A stretch of DNA of 34,381 bases from an uncultured cyanobacterium (lineage in GTDB: Bacteria; Cyanobacteriota; Cyanobacteriia; PCC-6307; Cyanobiaceae), in assembly GCA_903856805.1 (NCBI GenBank), contig CAIOCZ010000032.1:1-34381 (forward strand). Direction: 5' to 3'. The notes under the pieces are model-generated. The model was not told the DNA's origin and made no database searches. It saw only the letters and a program-made list of their open reading frames with translations. The position numbers and the translations under genes are program-made. Of the stretch, positions 8,299 to 16,528 are shown one piece after another; positions within the stretch are counted from its first letter, which is position 1; every line of letters starts with the position of its first letter.

Positions 8299-8676
8299 AT
8301 GAAGCGGCTGCTTGCCTGGCTGATGAGCGGTGTGGTCCTGGCTGGGCTGCTGGTCACCCTGCTGCTGCCTGATGCAGCCTTCGCCGACGATCTACGTAAT
8401 GAAGCCGACGACAAGATCGCGGCCCGAGCCGGCAAGGTCGATCTCAACAACTCTTCGGTGCGGCGCTTTCAGCAGTACCCAGGCATGTACCCCACCCTGG
8501 CCGGCAAGATCGTGCTGGGGGGGCCTTACCAAAGTGTTGATGACGTCCTGAGCCTGGATCTGAGTGAGCGCCAAAAAGAACTGTTTCAGAAATACAAGGA
8601 CAACTTCACGGTCACCCCTCCCGCCATCGCCCTGAACGAAGGCTTCGATCGCATCAACGACGGGCAGTACCGCTGA
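8299..8676 (+). CDS. psbU: Photosystem II 12 kDa extrinsic protein PsbU
   Basis: A 125-residue lumenal subunit of the oxygen-evolving complex, which stabilises the manganese cluster with PsbO and PsbV. Residues 1-29 form a signal peptide ending AFA before DDLRNEADDK, which begins the mature protein. The mature part contains the helix-hairpin-helix-like fold signature KVDLNNSSVRRFQQYPGMYP followed by GPYQSVDDVL. The start is the ATG at 8299 with GGAG 9-12 bases upstream; the open frame extends 35 codons further 5' but that part lacks a signal peptide. A strong terminator follows, indicating a monocistronic transcript. PsbU is generally absent from Prochlorococcus, so its presence supports a Synechococcus/Cyanobium source. 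Confidence 0.97.
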   Translation: MKRLLAWLMSGVVLAGLLVTLLLPDAAFADDLRNEADDKIAARAGKVDLNNSSVRRFQQYPGMYPTLAGKIVLGGPYQSVDDVLSLDLSERQKELFQKYKDNFTVTPPAIALNEGFDRINDGQYR

Positions 8677-8738
8677 GCTGGATCCCGATCCTGGTCGCAT
8701 CGGATCCTCCCGAAATCCCGGCCGATCCAGAATTCCTT

Positions 8739-8767
8739 GCCGCCGACGCTGTCGGCGGCTTTTTTTT
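8739..8767 (+). terminator. Intrinsic terminator after psbU
   Basis: GCCGCCGAC-GCT-GTCGGCGGC makes a perfect 9-bp GC-rich stem with a 3-nt loop, directly followed by eight T residues (8760-8767). It lies 62 bases after the psbU stop and insulates nadB from psbU transcription. Confidence 0.95.
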
Positions 8768-8809
8768 GGCAACCCCATCCCATAGGCTCGCCGTCAGCAA
8801 GGCAAGGCG

Positions 8810-10546
8810 ATGGCAACGGCAGACGACCCCGTGAACGCTTCATCGGGACCGCAGCCGCAGCCATCCAGGGAATCTGCCCCAACCCTTTCCAGCCAATGGG
8901 ATGTGGTGGTGGTCGGCAGTGGTGCCGCTGGCCTGATGGCCTGCCTGGAATTGCCCCCGGAGTTGCGGGTGCTGCTGCTCAGTAAGCACGCCAGTCCCCC
9001 TTCTGCCAGCCGCTGGGCCCAGGGGGGGATTGCCGCCGTCACCCGACCGGACGACAGCCTGGCCAGCCACATCACCGATACGCTCCGTGCTGGTGCCGGG
9101 CTCTGCGATCCCGAGGCGGTGGCCCTGCTCGTAACCCAGGCCCCCGATTGCGTCAGCCGGCTGCTAGAGCTGGGCATGGCCTTCGATCGCAACGGCGATG
9201 GCCTGAGCACCACCCTGGAGGCCGCCCACAGCCACCGTAGGGTCCTGCACGCCCAGGACCGCACCGGAGGCGCCTTGGTGGATGCCCTGGAGCGGGAAGT
9301 CCTACGCCGGCCAGGACTGGAACACCACAAGGGCGTTCCCGCCCTGCAGCTCTGGATCGAGGCCGGTCGCTGCGTCGGCCTCCAGGTTCTGCATGGCCAC
9401 CATCTGCGCTGGCTCCGGGCCGGGGCGGTGGTGCTGGCCAGCGGCGGGGGCGGCCATCTGTTCTCCCACACCACCAACCCAAGCCAGGCCAGCGGAGATG
9501 GCGTGGCCATGGCCTGGCGGGCCGGGGCGATCGTCCGGGATCTGGAATTCGTCCAGTTCCATCCCACGGCCCTGATGTTGCCGGGCGCGCCCCACTTCCT
9601 GATCAGTGAGGCCGTCCGGGGGGAAGGGGCGCGGCTGTGCGACCAACAAGGGCGCAGCCCCGTGGCCCAACTGGCGGGCGGTGATCTGGCGCCCCGGGAT
9701 CAGGTCAGCCGCGCCCTGGCCCGCAGCATGCAGGAGCAGGGGGTGGACCATCTATGGCTGGATCTGCGTCCGGTGGGCCGTGAAAAACTCGAACGCCAAT
9801 TCCCCACAATCCTGTCGCGCTGTCGTTCCCTGGGTCTGACCCCCACGGACGCGCCCGTGCCGGTGGCACCCGCCGCCCATTACTGGATGGGCGGCGTGAG
9901 CACCGACCTGAATGCGGCCACCAGCCTGCCCGGCCTCTACGCCGTGGGGGAAGTGGCCTGCACCGGTGTCCATGGCGCCAACCGACTGGCCAGCAACTCC
10001 CTGATGGAATGCCTGGTGTTCGCTCGCCAGCTTCGCCAGATTCAGCTGCAACCTCTGCCGCCCAGCCGGCCTGCGGAATCCTGTGAGCAGCTGACGCTGA
10101 CCGGACCCGCGCCCGATGCTCTGGAGGGAGCGATCCAGGAGCTGCGCCAACTCTGCTGGCAGGTGGCGGGGGTGGAGCGCCACGGTTCGGACCTAGGCCG
10201 GGGCCTGGCCCGGGTTCGCCAACAGCGCGCCGAACTGGACACCCAACCCCTGTTGCGCCGCACGCGCGATCTGCGGCCCGGTGACCAACTGGAGCTCAGC
10301 GCCGATGCAGTCGCCGGGCTGTTACTGCTCCAGGAGTTCGCCCAACGGCTGCTGCTGGCCGAACTCCTGATGGAAGCGGCTCAATTTCGAGAGGAAAGCC
10401 GTGGCGGCCACTATCGAACCGATACCCCTGCCCCCCAGCCGTTCTGGCGATGTCACACCCTTCAGCAACTTGGTCGGAATGTCCAGACGACGGCGGTGGG
10501 TCTCGTGGACGACGAAGCGGTAGGACTCAGAGCCCTGAACCCTTGA
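8810..10546 (+). CDS. nadB: L-aspartate oxidase
   Basis: A 578-residue FAD enzyme that oxidises L-aspartate to iminoaspartate, the first step of de novo NAD biosynthesis with quinolinate synthase NadA. The dinucleotide-binding motif VVVVGSGAAGLMA sits at 32-44. SASRWAQGGIAA at 65-76, QFHPTALMLPGAPHFLISEA and the MGGVSTDLNAATSLPGLYAVGEVACTGVHGANRLASNSL block are hallmarks of the succinate dehydrogenase/fumarate reductase flavoprotein group in its NadB form. Length and C-terminal helical region are normal. The ATG start lies 43 bases after the psbU terminator. The 3' end overlaps the convergent VKOR gene by 20 bases. Confidence 0.95.
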   Translation: MATADDPVNASSGPQPQPSRESAPTLSSQWDVVVVGSGAAGLMACLELPPELRVLLLSKHASPPSASRWAQGGIAAVTRPDDSLASHITDTLRAGAGLCDPEAVALLVTQAPDCVSRLLELGMAFDRNGDGLSTTLEAAHSHRRVLHAQDRTGGALVDALEREVLRRPGLEHHKGVPALQLWIEAGRCVGLQVLHGHHLRWLRAGAVVLASGGGGHLFSHTTNPSQASGDGVAMAWRAGAIVRDLEFVQFHPTALMLPGAPHFLISEAVRGEGARLCDQQGRSPVAQLAGGDLAPRDQVSRALARSMQEQGVDHLWLDLRPVGREKLERQFPTILSRCRSLGLTPTDAPVPVAPAAHYWMGGVSTDLNAATSLPGLYAVGEVACTGVHGANRLASNSLMECLVFARQLRQIQLQPLPPSRPAESCEQLTLTGPAPDALEGAIQELRQLCWQVAGVERHGSDLGRGLARVRQQRAELDTQPLLRRTRDLRPGDQLELSADAVAGLLLLQEFAQRLLLAELLMEAAQFREESRGGHYRTDTPAPQPFWRCHTLQQLGRNVQTTAVGLVDDEAVGLRALNP

Positions 10547-11450
10547 ATCCACTCATCTCGGCCAGCTTGGCCAACGGCTTGACCCCAGACTCCAATTTTC
10601 CGTTGATTTCCCAGGTGGGGAATCCCTGCAGCTTCTTGGAATCACAAAGGGCCTTCTGATTGTTGTGGCCATCGGGGGCACACTCAATAACCTTCAATTC
10701 GGCCGTGGCCTGTCGTCCGAACAATTCCTTCTGTTCATGGCAATGGGGACACCAATAGGCGGTGTACATGGCCGCTCCAGACGACGTCAGATGCCTCGCG
10801 AGGGCCAGGGCCGCCGGGCTGCTGACACTGGTAACAGGCGCGGGCATGCCTGGGGCGGTGGCCGTTGCCGGTCGGTCAACGGCTGTGATCCAACCGATGC
10901 CGATCACGATCACCGCAAGGGAGGTGAGCACCCCGCGGAAGATCACCTTGCCGCGATCCTCCCAATCTCCCCCAACCAGCGACAGCACCAGCAGGGCGAC
11001 CGTGATGCAAGCCGAAAGAATGCAGAAGGCGCAGACGGCATGGATGCGAAACGCCATCAGCCCAAGCAACTGCATGCTGAAGGTGGCCATCCCGGTGCTG
11101 ACCAAAAACAGCCCCCAGCGGCTTGCCGTGGCCAGAGAACTGCGGCTCTCGCCCCGCACCAGCAGCGGCAGCACTGCCAACAGCACCACTGCGGCGTAGG
11201 CCAAACAGCCATACAGCGACAGGGGCTGACCGAACACGGTGGCCCAAGGGCTGTTCAGCACCTTGTCGCAGGCCTCGGCGCCCCCGGGGCACGCCAGGGG
11301 CGCCAGCAGGCCCCAGCGCTTGAGGGTGATCGCCCCGGTGTCGATGGCCCCAATGCTGGCAAGTACCGCCATCGCCACCCGCGCCCAGCGGTGGCCTGGG
11401 TCGTTACGGCGCCGGTTGTTCAGCCGACTGGCCAGACGGGTGGAGGTCAC
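10527..11450 (-). CDS. VKOR-thioredoxin fusion protein (LTO1 type)
   Basis: A 307-residue membrane protein that should form disulfides in the lumen or periplasm, reoxidised by quinone. The N-terminal vitamin K epoxide reductase domain has about four to five helices, the loop cysteines C54 and C61 and the active-site pair C140-x-x-C143 (CAFC). A linker is followed by a thioredoxin-like domain with C234-P-H-C237 ([14 protein letters not shown]) and a further cysteine pair C257/C269, as in plant LTO1 and cyanobacterial homologues. The GTG start lies 92 bases from the divergent rimO start. It is convergent with nadB and overlaps it by 20 bases. Confidence 0.94.
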   Translation of the reverse strand: MTSTRLASRLNNRRRNDPGHRWARVAMAVLASIGAIDTGAITLKRWGLLAPLACPGGAEACDKVLNSPWATVFGQPLSLYGCLAYAAVVLLAVLPLLVRGESRSSLATASRWGLFLVSTGMATFSMQLLGLMAFRIHAVCAFCILSACITVALLVLSLVGGDWEDRGKVIFRGVLTSLAVIVIGIGWITAVDRPATATAPGMPAPVTSVSSPAALALARHLTSSGAAMYTAYWCPHCHEQKELFGRQATAELKVIECAPDGHNNQKALCDSKKLQGFPTWEINGKLESGVKPLAKLAEMSGFKGSGL

Positions 11451-11542
11451 GGGGCAGAAGGGAACGCAACAAGATTGTGGCAGTCACCGTCGATGCTGTC
11501 GCCATAGGGTGGGGGCTTGGCACCGCCCCCGGCCCCGTTCTG

Positions 11543-12961
11543 ATGGGATCAGCCCCTAGCTCAGCCCAGCCCGCTCCCGAGCAAGGCAGTCGTCCGACCG
11601 TGGCCTTTGCCCACCTGGGTTGCGAGAAAAACCGGGTGGATACGGAACACATGCTGGGCCTACTGGCCCAGGCCGGCTATGGCGTTAGTGCCGACGAAAC
11701 GGAAGCCAGGGTGGTGGTGGTGAACACCTGCAGCTTCATCCAGGACGCCCGCGAGGAATCGGTGCGCACCCTGGTGGAGTTGGCGGAGCAAGGCAAGGAA
11801 CTGATCATCGCCGGCTGTCTGGCGCAGCATTTCCAGCAGGAGCTGCTGGAGTCGCTGCCGGAGGCCAAGGCCATCGTGGGCACCGGCGACTACCAGCACA
11901 TCGTGGAGGTGCTGGAGCGGGTGGAGGCAGGGGAACGGGTCAACCGGGTGAGCGCCACCCCCAGCTTCGTAGGGGATGAGCACCTGCCTCGCTACCGCAC
12001 CACCGGGGAGGCTGTGGCCTACTTGAAGGTGGCCGAGGGCTGCGATTACCGCTGTGCGTTCTGCATCATTCCCAGGCTGCGGGGCGACCAACGCTCCCGC
12101 CCGATCGCCTCGATCGTGGCCGAAGCAGAACAGCTGGCCGCCCAGGGGGTCCAGGAACTGATCCTGATCAGCCAGATCACCACCAACTACGGCCTCGACC
12201 TCGGGGGCCAACCACTCCTTGCGGAACTGTTGCGGGCCCTGGGATCCGTGGAAATTCCTTGGATTCGGGTGCACTACGCCTATCCCACTGGTCTCACCCC
12301 CGAGGTGTTGGCGGCCTACCGGGAGGTCCCGAATGTGCTGCCCTATCTGGATCTGCCGCTCCAACACAGCCATCCAGAGGTGCTGCGCGCCATGAATCGC
12401 CCCTGGCAGGCTGACGTCACCGGCGGCCTGCTACGACGCATCCGGGACCAGCTTCCCGAGGCGGTGTTGCGCACCACCTTCATCGTGGGCTACCCCGGAG
12501 AAACGGACGAGCACTTCCAGCACCTGCTGGATTTCGTGACCGCCCAGCAGTTCGACCACGTTGGAGTGTTCACGTTCTCGCCGGAGGACGGCACCCCAGC
12601 GGCCAGCCTGCCCCATGCGGTTCCAAGCGACGTGGCCCAGGAACGCAAAAATCAACTCATGGCCCTCCAGCAACCGATCGCCGCGGCCCGCAACAGCCAA
12701 TGGGTCGGAAAGATCGTGGATGTGCTGATTGAACAGGAGCATCCCGGCACCGGCGAGATGATCGGGCGCTGCGCCCGCTTTGCCCCGGAGGTGGATGGGG
12801 AAGTGCGGGTGCGACCCGGAGCCGGTGGCCTGAGCGCGGCCCCCGGCACCATGGTTCCAGTGCGCATCACCGCCGCCGACACCTACGACCTGTTGGGTGA
12901 GGTGGTGGGAGCTAGCGCCATGGTGGCCGAGCTGCGCCAGCCCCAGCAAGGGGACCGTTGA
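11543..12961 (+). CDS. rimO: Ribosomal protein S12 (aspartate) methylthiotransferase
   Basis: A 472-residue radical-SAM enzyme that adds a methylthio group to a conserved aspartate of ribosomal protein S12. The N-terminal UPF0004 domain has C27 ([12 protein letters not shown]), C63 (NTCSF) and C92 (AGCLAQ) for the auxiliary cluster. The radical SAM motif is C167-x3-C171-x2-C174 ([10 protein letters not shown]). A TRAM domain closes the protein (about 405-470). The ATG at 11543 is preferred; an in-frame GTG 22 codons earlier adds residues without family resemblance. The stop overlaps the MFS start as TTGA, suggesting coupling. Confidence 0.96.
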   Translation: MGSAPSSAQPAPEQGSRPTVAFAHLGCEKNRVDTEHMLGLLAQAGYGVSADETEARVVVVNTCSFIQDAREESVRTLVELAEQGKELIIAGCLAQHFQQELLESLPEAKAIVGTGDYQHIVEVLERVEAGERVNRVSATPSFVGDEHLPRYRTTGEAVAYLKVAEGCDYRCAFCIIPRLRGDQRSRPIASIVAEAEQLAAQGVQELILISQITTNYGLDLGGQPLLAELLRALGSVEIPWIRVHYAYPTGLTPEVLAAYREVPNVLPYLDLPLQHSHPEVLRAMNRPWQADVTGGLLRRIRDQLPEAVLRTTFIVGYPGETDEHFQHLLDFVTAQQFDHVGVFTFSPEDGTPAASLPHAVPSDVAQERKNQLMALQQPIAAARNSQWVGKIVDVLIEQEHPGTGEMIGRCARFAPEVDGEVRVRPGAGGLSAAPGTMVPVRITAADTYDLLGEVVGASAMVAELRQPQQGDR

Positions 12962-14208
12962 TCGGATCGGGTCTGTATCAGACCCTGCTGCGCCATCAAC
13001 GCACCACGTTCCTGCTGGCCTCCGGCCTCAGCACGGCGGGCAGTTTTGCCGGGCTCACCGCCAAGGGCTGGATCCTGATGCACGGCACCGGCAACCCCCT
13101 GCTCTTGGCCCTCCACTTCGGCGCCCTGTCGTTACCGAGCCTGCTGGTGAGTGGACCGGCGGGCGTTCTCACCGACCGGGTGGGGTGTGAACAGGTGCTG
13201 ATCCGTGCCCAGTGGGGCCTGTTTGCCAGCGCCGCCCTGGGGGCCTTGGCCATTCCCCTCCTTCATGGTCAGGGCCAGGTCGTCATGCTGCTGCTCAGCA
13301 CCCTGCTGGTGGGGGTGGCCGGCACCTACGAACTCACGGCCCGCAACAAATACACGGCCTTGCTCGTGGACTCCCCGGAGCAGCTTGGGCCCTACCTGGC
13401 CAGCTTCTCCGTGGTGTTCAACGTGGGCAAGCTAGTGGGACCGCCCCTGGGGGGCTGGCTACTGGCCTTAACCGGCCCAGTGATGGCCCTAGCCCTGGAC
13501 GCACTCTCCTATCTGATCCCCATCGCCACAGTGATCTGGCTACTTCGGCCCCACCCCGCCGCCGATGCTCCCAGTTCCCTGGCCCATGGCACCACCCTGG
13601 TGGCCGCCTGGCACGACTGCGGCCCCACCCTGCGCCACGTGCTGCGCTTCACGGCCCTGGCCTGCATGCTCATCTTTTTCCACCCCGGCCTGGCGCCCTT
13701 CATTGCCGCCGAGGTGATCGGCCCTTCGCCCCAGGCCCTCGGCACGTTCACCAGCGTGCTGGCGGCCGGAAGCATTACCGGCGGAGTGATACTGCAACGC
13801 AACAGCCTTTGGCTCAGCCAACGGCCGGCTCTCCTGCTAGGGGTTTGTACCGTGATGACGGGACTGGCCCAGCTGGGCATGGCCGTCGCCCAGAGGGGGC
13901 TTCACGGCATGGCCAGGGAGGTGGTGTGCCTGGCCATGACGTTCATGATCGGAGCCGGTACCGCCTGCTTGCTGGCCGGAGCCAATCTGATCGGCCAGGT
14001 GGGCGCTCCGATGCGACTGCGGGGTCGGATGGCGGGCCTCGGGCAAATCGCCTTCCTGGGGGGCGGCGGCCTCAGCGGCCTGATCGCCTCCTTCCTGACG
14101 CTGCGGGTGGGCCTGCAGGGGACCTTTGCCCTGATGGGGACCACCGGCCTGGTGCTGGGCGCGACCGAACTCCTGCGCCGCGGCCGACTCCGGCTCAGAT
14201 CAGCTTGA
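12958..14208 (+). CDS. Major facilitator superfamily transporter (MFS_3/EntS-like)
   Basis: A 416-residue inner-membrane protein with about 12 hydrophobic segments. [11 protein letters not shown] at 66-76 is the conserved MFS loop 2-3 motif. [40 protein letters not shown] in the first half resembles the EntS-like group that often exports siderophores or drugs. The start is TTG inside the rimO stop (TTGA) with AAGGGG about 5-9 bases upstream, as no suitable ATG exists. The substrate cannot be deduced. Its 3' end overlaps the petL-like gene on the other strand by 14 bases. Confidence 0.85.
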   Translation: MIGSGLYQTLLRHQRTTFLLASGLSTAGSFAGLTAKGWILMHGTGNPLLLALHFGALSLPSLLVSGPAGVLTDRVGCEQVLIRAQWGLFASAALGALAIPLLHGQGQVVMLLLSTLLVGVAGTYELTARNKYTALLVDSPEQLGPYLASFSVVFNVGKLVGPPLGGWLLALTGPVMALALDALSYLIPIATVIWLLRPHPAADAPSSLAHGTTLVAAWHDCGPTLRHVLRFTALACMLIFFHPGLAPFIAAEVIGPSPQALGTFTSVLAAGSITGGVILQRNSLWLSQRPALLLGVCTVMTGLAQLGMAVAQRGLHGMAREVVCLAMTFMIGAGTACLLAGANLIGQVGAPMRLRGRMAGLGQIAFLGGGGLSGLIASFLTLRVGLQGTFALMGTTGLVLGATELLRRGRLRLRSA

Positions 14209-14287
14209 CGCCCCGCAGCACCACCGTGGCGACAAAGGCGGCGGTGAGACCACCACCCACGAGTGCGAAGTAGATCGCCACGCCCAT
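14195..14287 (-). CDS. petL: Small single-helix membrane protein, probable cytochrome b6f subunit PetL
   Basis: A 30-residue peptide beginning MGVAIYFALVGG and ending LRGVKLI, with one hydrophobic helix (residues 3-24) and a short basic C terminus. Length, a conserved aromatic pair near residue 6 and the K-L-I ending fit PetL, a peripheral single-helix subunit of the cytochrome b6f complex in the thylakoid membrane. The ATG is at 14287 and the TGA overlaps the MFS gene end by 14 bases. A possible extended -10 lies 25 bases upstream. Being so short it is easily missed. That it is a real gene is likely; the PetL assignment is moderately sure, with another one-helix photosynthetic protein as the alternative. 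Confidence 0.65.
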   Translation of the reverse strand: MGVAIYFALVGGGLTAAFVATVVLRGVKLI

Positions 14288-14311
14288 GGATCCAGTGCAA
14301 GGAGTGGGGCC

Positions 14312-14320
14312 ATTACAGCA
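14312..14320 (-). promoter_or_regulatory. Candidate extended -10 for the petL-like gene
   Basis: On the minus strand TGCTGTAAT (TG-n-TGTAAT) lies so that transcription would begin near 14305, leaving an 18-base leader before the ATG at 14287. No convincing -35 is seen. It is a short match and uncertain. Confidence 0.3.
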
Positions 14321-14478
14321 GAACAGGGCCCGGAACGGACCAAGGTTCTCGGAAACCGCTTACGCTGACTCAACTTCCCCGATTCGTTCCAGCGGAGCAC
14401 CCAGCACAGACAAGCCAGGGCGCTCTGCCTCCATTGCCCGCGCCAGCGCCATCAGCCTTCCGCCCCACTCCCCCACGC

Positions 14479-16089
14479 ATGCGCACTCTCTTCATCTATC
14501 CCGAGTTTCCCAAGACCTTCTGGAGCTACGAGAAGATCCTGGAACTGGTGAATCGGAAGGTGCTGCTGCCGCCGCTCGGCCTGGTGACCGTGGCGGCCCT
14601 GCTGCCCCAGGACTGGGCCATGAAACTGGTGGACCGCAACGTTCGGGAAGTGACGGAAGCGGAATGGGACTGGGCCGAGCTGGTGGTGATTTCCGGCATG
14701 ATCGTGCAGCGGGCCGACATGGCCGCCCAGATTGCCAAGGCCAAGGCCCGGGGACTGCCGGTGGCCGTCGGTGGTCCCTTTGCCAGCTCCACCCCCGATG
14801 CACCGGAACTGGATCTGGTGGATTTCAAGATTCTCGATGAGGGCGAAATCACCCTGCCGATGTTTATCGAAGCCATTCAACGGGGTGAGCCCAGCGGTCG
14901 CTTCAGTGCCAACGGCGAGAAACCCGATGTGACCTCCACTCCGGTGCCCCGTTTCGACTTACTGGAGCTCGACGCCTACGACTCGATGAGCGTGCAGTTC
15001 TCACGCGGCTGCCCATTTCAGTGTGAGTTCTGCGACATCATCGTTCTGTATGGCCGTAAGCCGCGGACCAAGTCACCGGAGCAGCTGGTGGCCGAACTCC
15101 AGCGCCTCCATGACCTGGGTTGGCGCCGTGCCATTTTCCTGGTGGACGACAACTTCATCGGCAACAAACGCAATGCCAAATTGCTCTTGCCGGCGATCAA
15201 GCAGTGGCAGATCGAACACGGCTACCCCTTCACCTTCACCACGGAAGCGTCTGTGGATCTGGCCTCCGATGAGGAGATGATGCGGATGATGGCCGAAGCC
15301 CGCTTTGAGGCCGTCTTCCTAGGCATCGAAACCCCCGATGAGGCCAGCCTGTCGGTAGCCGGCAAGCACCAAAACACCCGCAGCTCCCTGGAGGAGTCGG
15401 TGGACCGAATCACCTCCTACGGCATCCGGGTGATGGCCGGCTTCATCATCGGCTTTGACGGCGAGCAGAGCGGCGCCGGAGATCGGATTGTGCGCTTCGT
15501 GAGCCGCACCGGCATCCCCGCCGCCATGATGGGCATGTTGCAGGCCTTGCCCAACACCGGCCTCTGGCACCGCCTCGAGAAAGAAGGTCGCTTGATCGAG
15601 GACAAGGCCGATGCCAAGGGCGTGAACCAGACCAACCTGCTTAATTTCGTGCCCACAAGACCAATCCGCGACATCGCCAACGAGTACGTGGATGCCTTCT
15701 GCAATCTCTATGAGCCGAACGCCTACATCGATCGAGTCACCCATTACTACCTGAAGATGGGCAAACCCCGTTGGCGCGCCTTCGTCCAACCCGAAGCCTC
15801 CGACAAATCATCCCTGCCCAGCTGGACCGATCTCCGTGCCCTGGCAATTGTGATCTGGCGTCAGGGCTTCACGCGCGACACCCGCTGGCGCTTCTGGAGC
15901 TCCCTGGCCACCGTCGCCCGCCGCAACCCAGACTGTCTGGAACAGTTCCTTGTGGTGTTGGCCCATAACGAACATTTCCAGGAATATCGCGGTGTGGTGA
16001 CCCGTGAAATCGAAGACCAGCTGGCCTCCCTACCTCCAGATCCGCCCACGGCATCGCTGGAGCCCAGCCGGGAGCTTCAACCCGCCTGA
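14479..16089 (+). CDS. B12-binding radical SAM protein (DUF4070 type)
   Basis: A 536-residue enzyme with an N-terminal cobalamin-binding-like domain (about 1-150; VNRKVLLPPLGLVTVAALLPQDWAMKLVDRNV, then VVISGMIVQRADM and GGPFASSTPD) and a radical SAM core with C178-x3-C182-x2-C185 (RGCPFQCEFC). The PRTK element after the cluster and the C-terminal part fit the DUF4070 subgroup, which includes methyltransferases and other tailoring enzymes. The classical DxHxxG cobalamin motif is not visible, so B12 may be bound base-on or not at all. The ATG at 14479 begins the homologous region; 72 upstream codons look non-coding. Substrate unknown; hopanoid methylase HpnP is a relative but the N terminus differs. 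Confidence 0.88.
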   Translation: MRTLFIYPEFPKTFWSYEKILELVNRKVLLPPLGLVTVAALLPQDWAMKLVDRNVREVTEAEWDWAELVVISGMIVQRADMAAQIAKAKARGLPVAVGGPFASSTPDAPELDLVDFKILDEGEITLPMFIEAIQRGEPSGRFSANGEKPDVTSTPVPRFDLLELDAYDSMSVQFSRGCPFQCEFCDIIVLYGRKPRTKSPEQLVAELQRLHDLGWRRAIFLVDDNFIGNKRNAKLLLPAIKQWQIEHGYPFTFTTEASVDLASDEEMMRMMAEARFEAVFLGIETPDEASLSVAGKHQNTRSSLEESVDRITSYGIRVMAGFIIGFDGEQSGAGDRIVRFVSRTGIPAAMMGMLQALPNTGLWHRLEKEGRLIEDKADAKGVNQTNLLNFVPTRPIRDIANEYVDAFCNLYEPNAYIDRVTHYYLKMGKPRWRAFVQPEASDKSSLPSWTDLRALAIVIWRQGFTRDTRWRFWSSLATVARRNPDCLEQFLVVLAHNEHFQEYRGVVTREIEDQLASLPPDPPTASLEPSRELQPA

Positions 16090-16111
16090 AGCCTCCGGCC
16101 TACGGCCGGCC

Positions 16112-16528
16112 TCAGTCCTGCACATAGGGCCGGCCTTCAGCCAGACAGTCTTCGGCCTTCTGCAACTCGCGGCCTAGGTAGAGGGCATGATCCAGCCGAC
16201 CAATCGGCAGCGGGCCCTCTCCCTCCGTCAGGGCAATGCCCAGCTCCTTGGCTGTTCGCCCGCGATAGACCGCCACGGGCCTGCGGGGACGACTGGCGGA
16301 GCAACTGATCACCTCACCGGTGTCGGGATCGGTAGCCAGGCCACGGTCGTCAATGCCGTTGGGGTAATGCTCCGCCACCAGTTGGCCGGCAGCCGCATCC
16401 ACCTTGAGCAAGAAATAGCCCTGGGGATCCAGGGCGATAAAACGTTGGGAAAGGTGGGCATCGAGAACCTCCCGTCCCACGGGCTGAGGGAGAGACTCGT
16501 CGGGCTGCGTTTGGGAAAAACTAGGCAT
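16112..16528 (-). CDS. DUF4346 domain protein
   Basis: A 138-residue soluble protein matching cyanobacterial DUF4346: FIALDPQGYFLLKVDAAAGQLVAEHYPN, then TGEVISCSASRP and GRTAKELGIALTEG. The C-terminal HALYLGRELQKAEDCLAEG is the usual ending helix. No enzymatic motif is evident and the function is unknown. The ATG at 16528 is chosen because the family-like region starts shortly after it; upstream codons belong to the overlapping DUF482 gene in another frame. It overlaps the upstream gene by 8 bases and is probably translated with it. Confidence 0.85.
   Translation of the reverse strand: MPSFSQTQPDESLPQPVGREVLDAHLSQRFIALDPQGYFLLKVDAAAGQLVAEHYPNGIDDRGLATDPDTGEVISCSASRPRRPVAVYRGRTAKELGIALTEGEGPLPIGRLDHALYLGRELQKAEDCLAEGRPYVQD

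Noticed and set aside
13212-14273. Open frame of 353 codons overlapping the MFS gene in another frame
   Set aside because: Arg, Pro and Gly-rich product without domains; the MFS frame has clear membrane segments and motif.
14479-16089. Assignment of the B12/radical SAM protein as hopanoid methylase HpnP
   Set aside because: The general architecture agrees, but the N-terminal motif of HpnP is not the same and no hopanoid gene is nearby.
16089-16111. Inverted repeat CCGGCC-TAC-GGCCGG between two convergent genes as a terminator
   Set aside because: No T tract follows on either strand, so it does not qualify as an intrinsic terminator.
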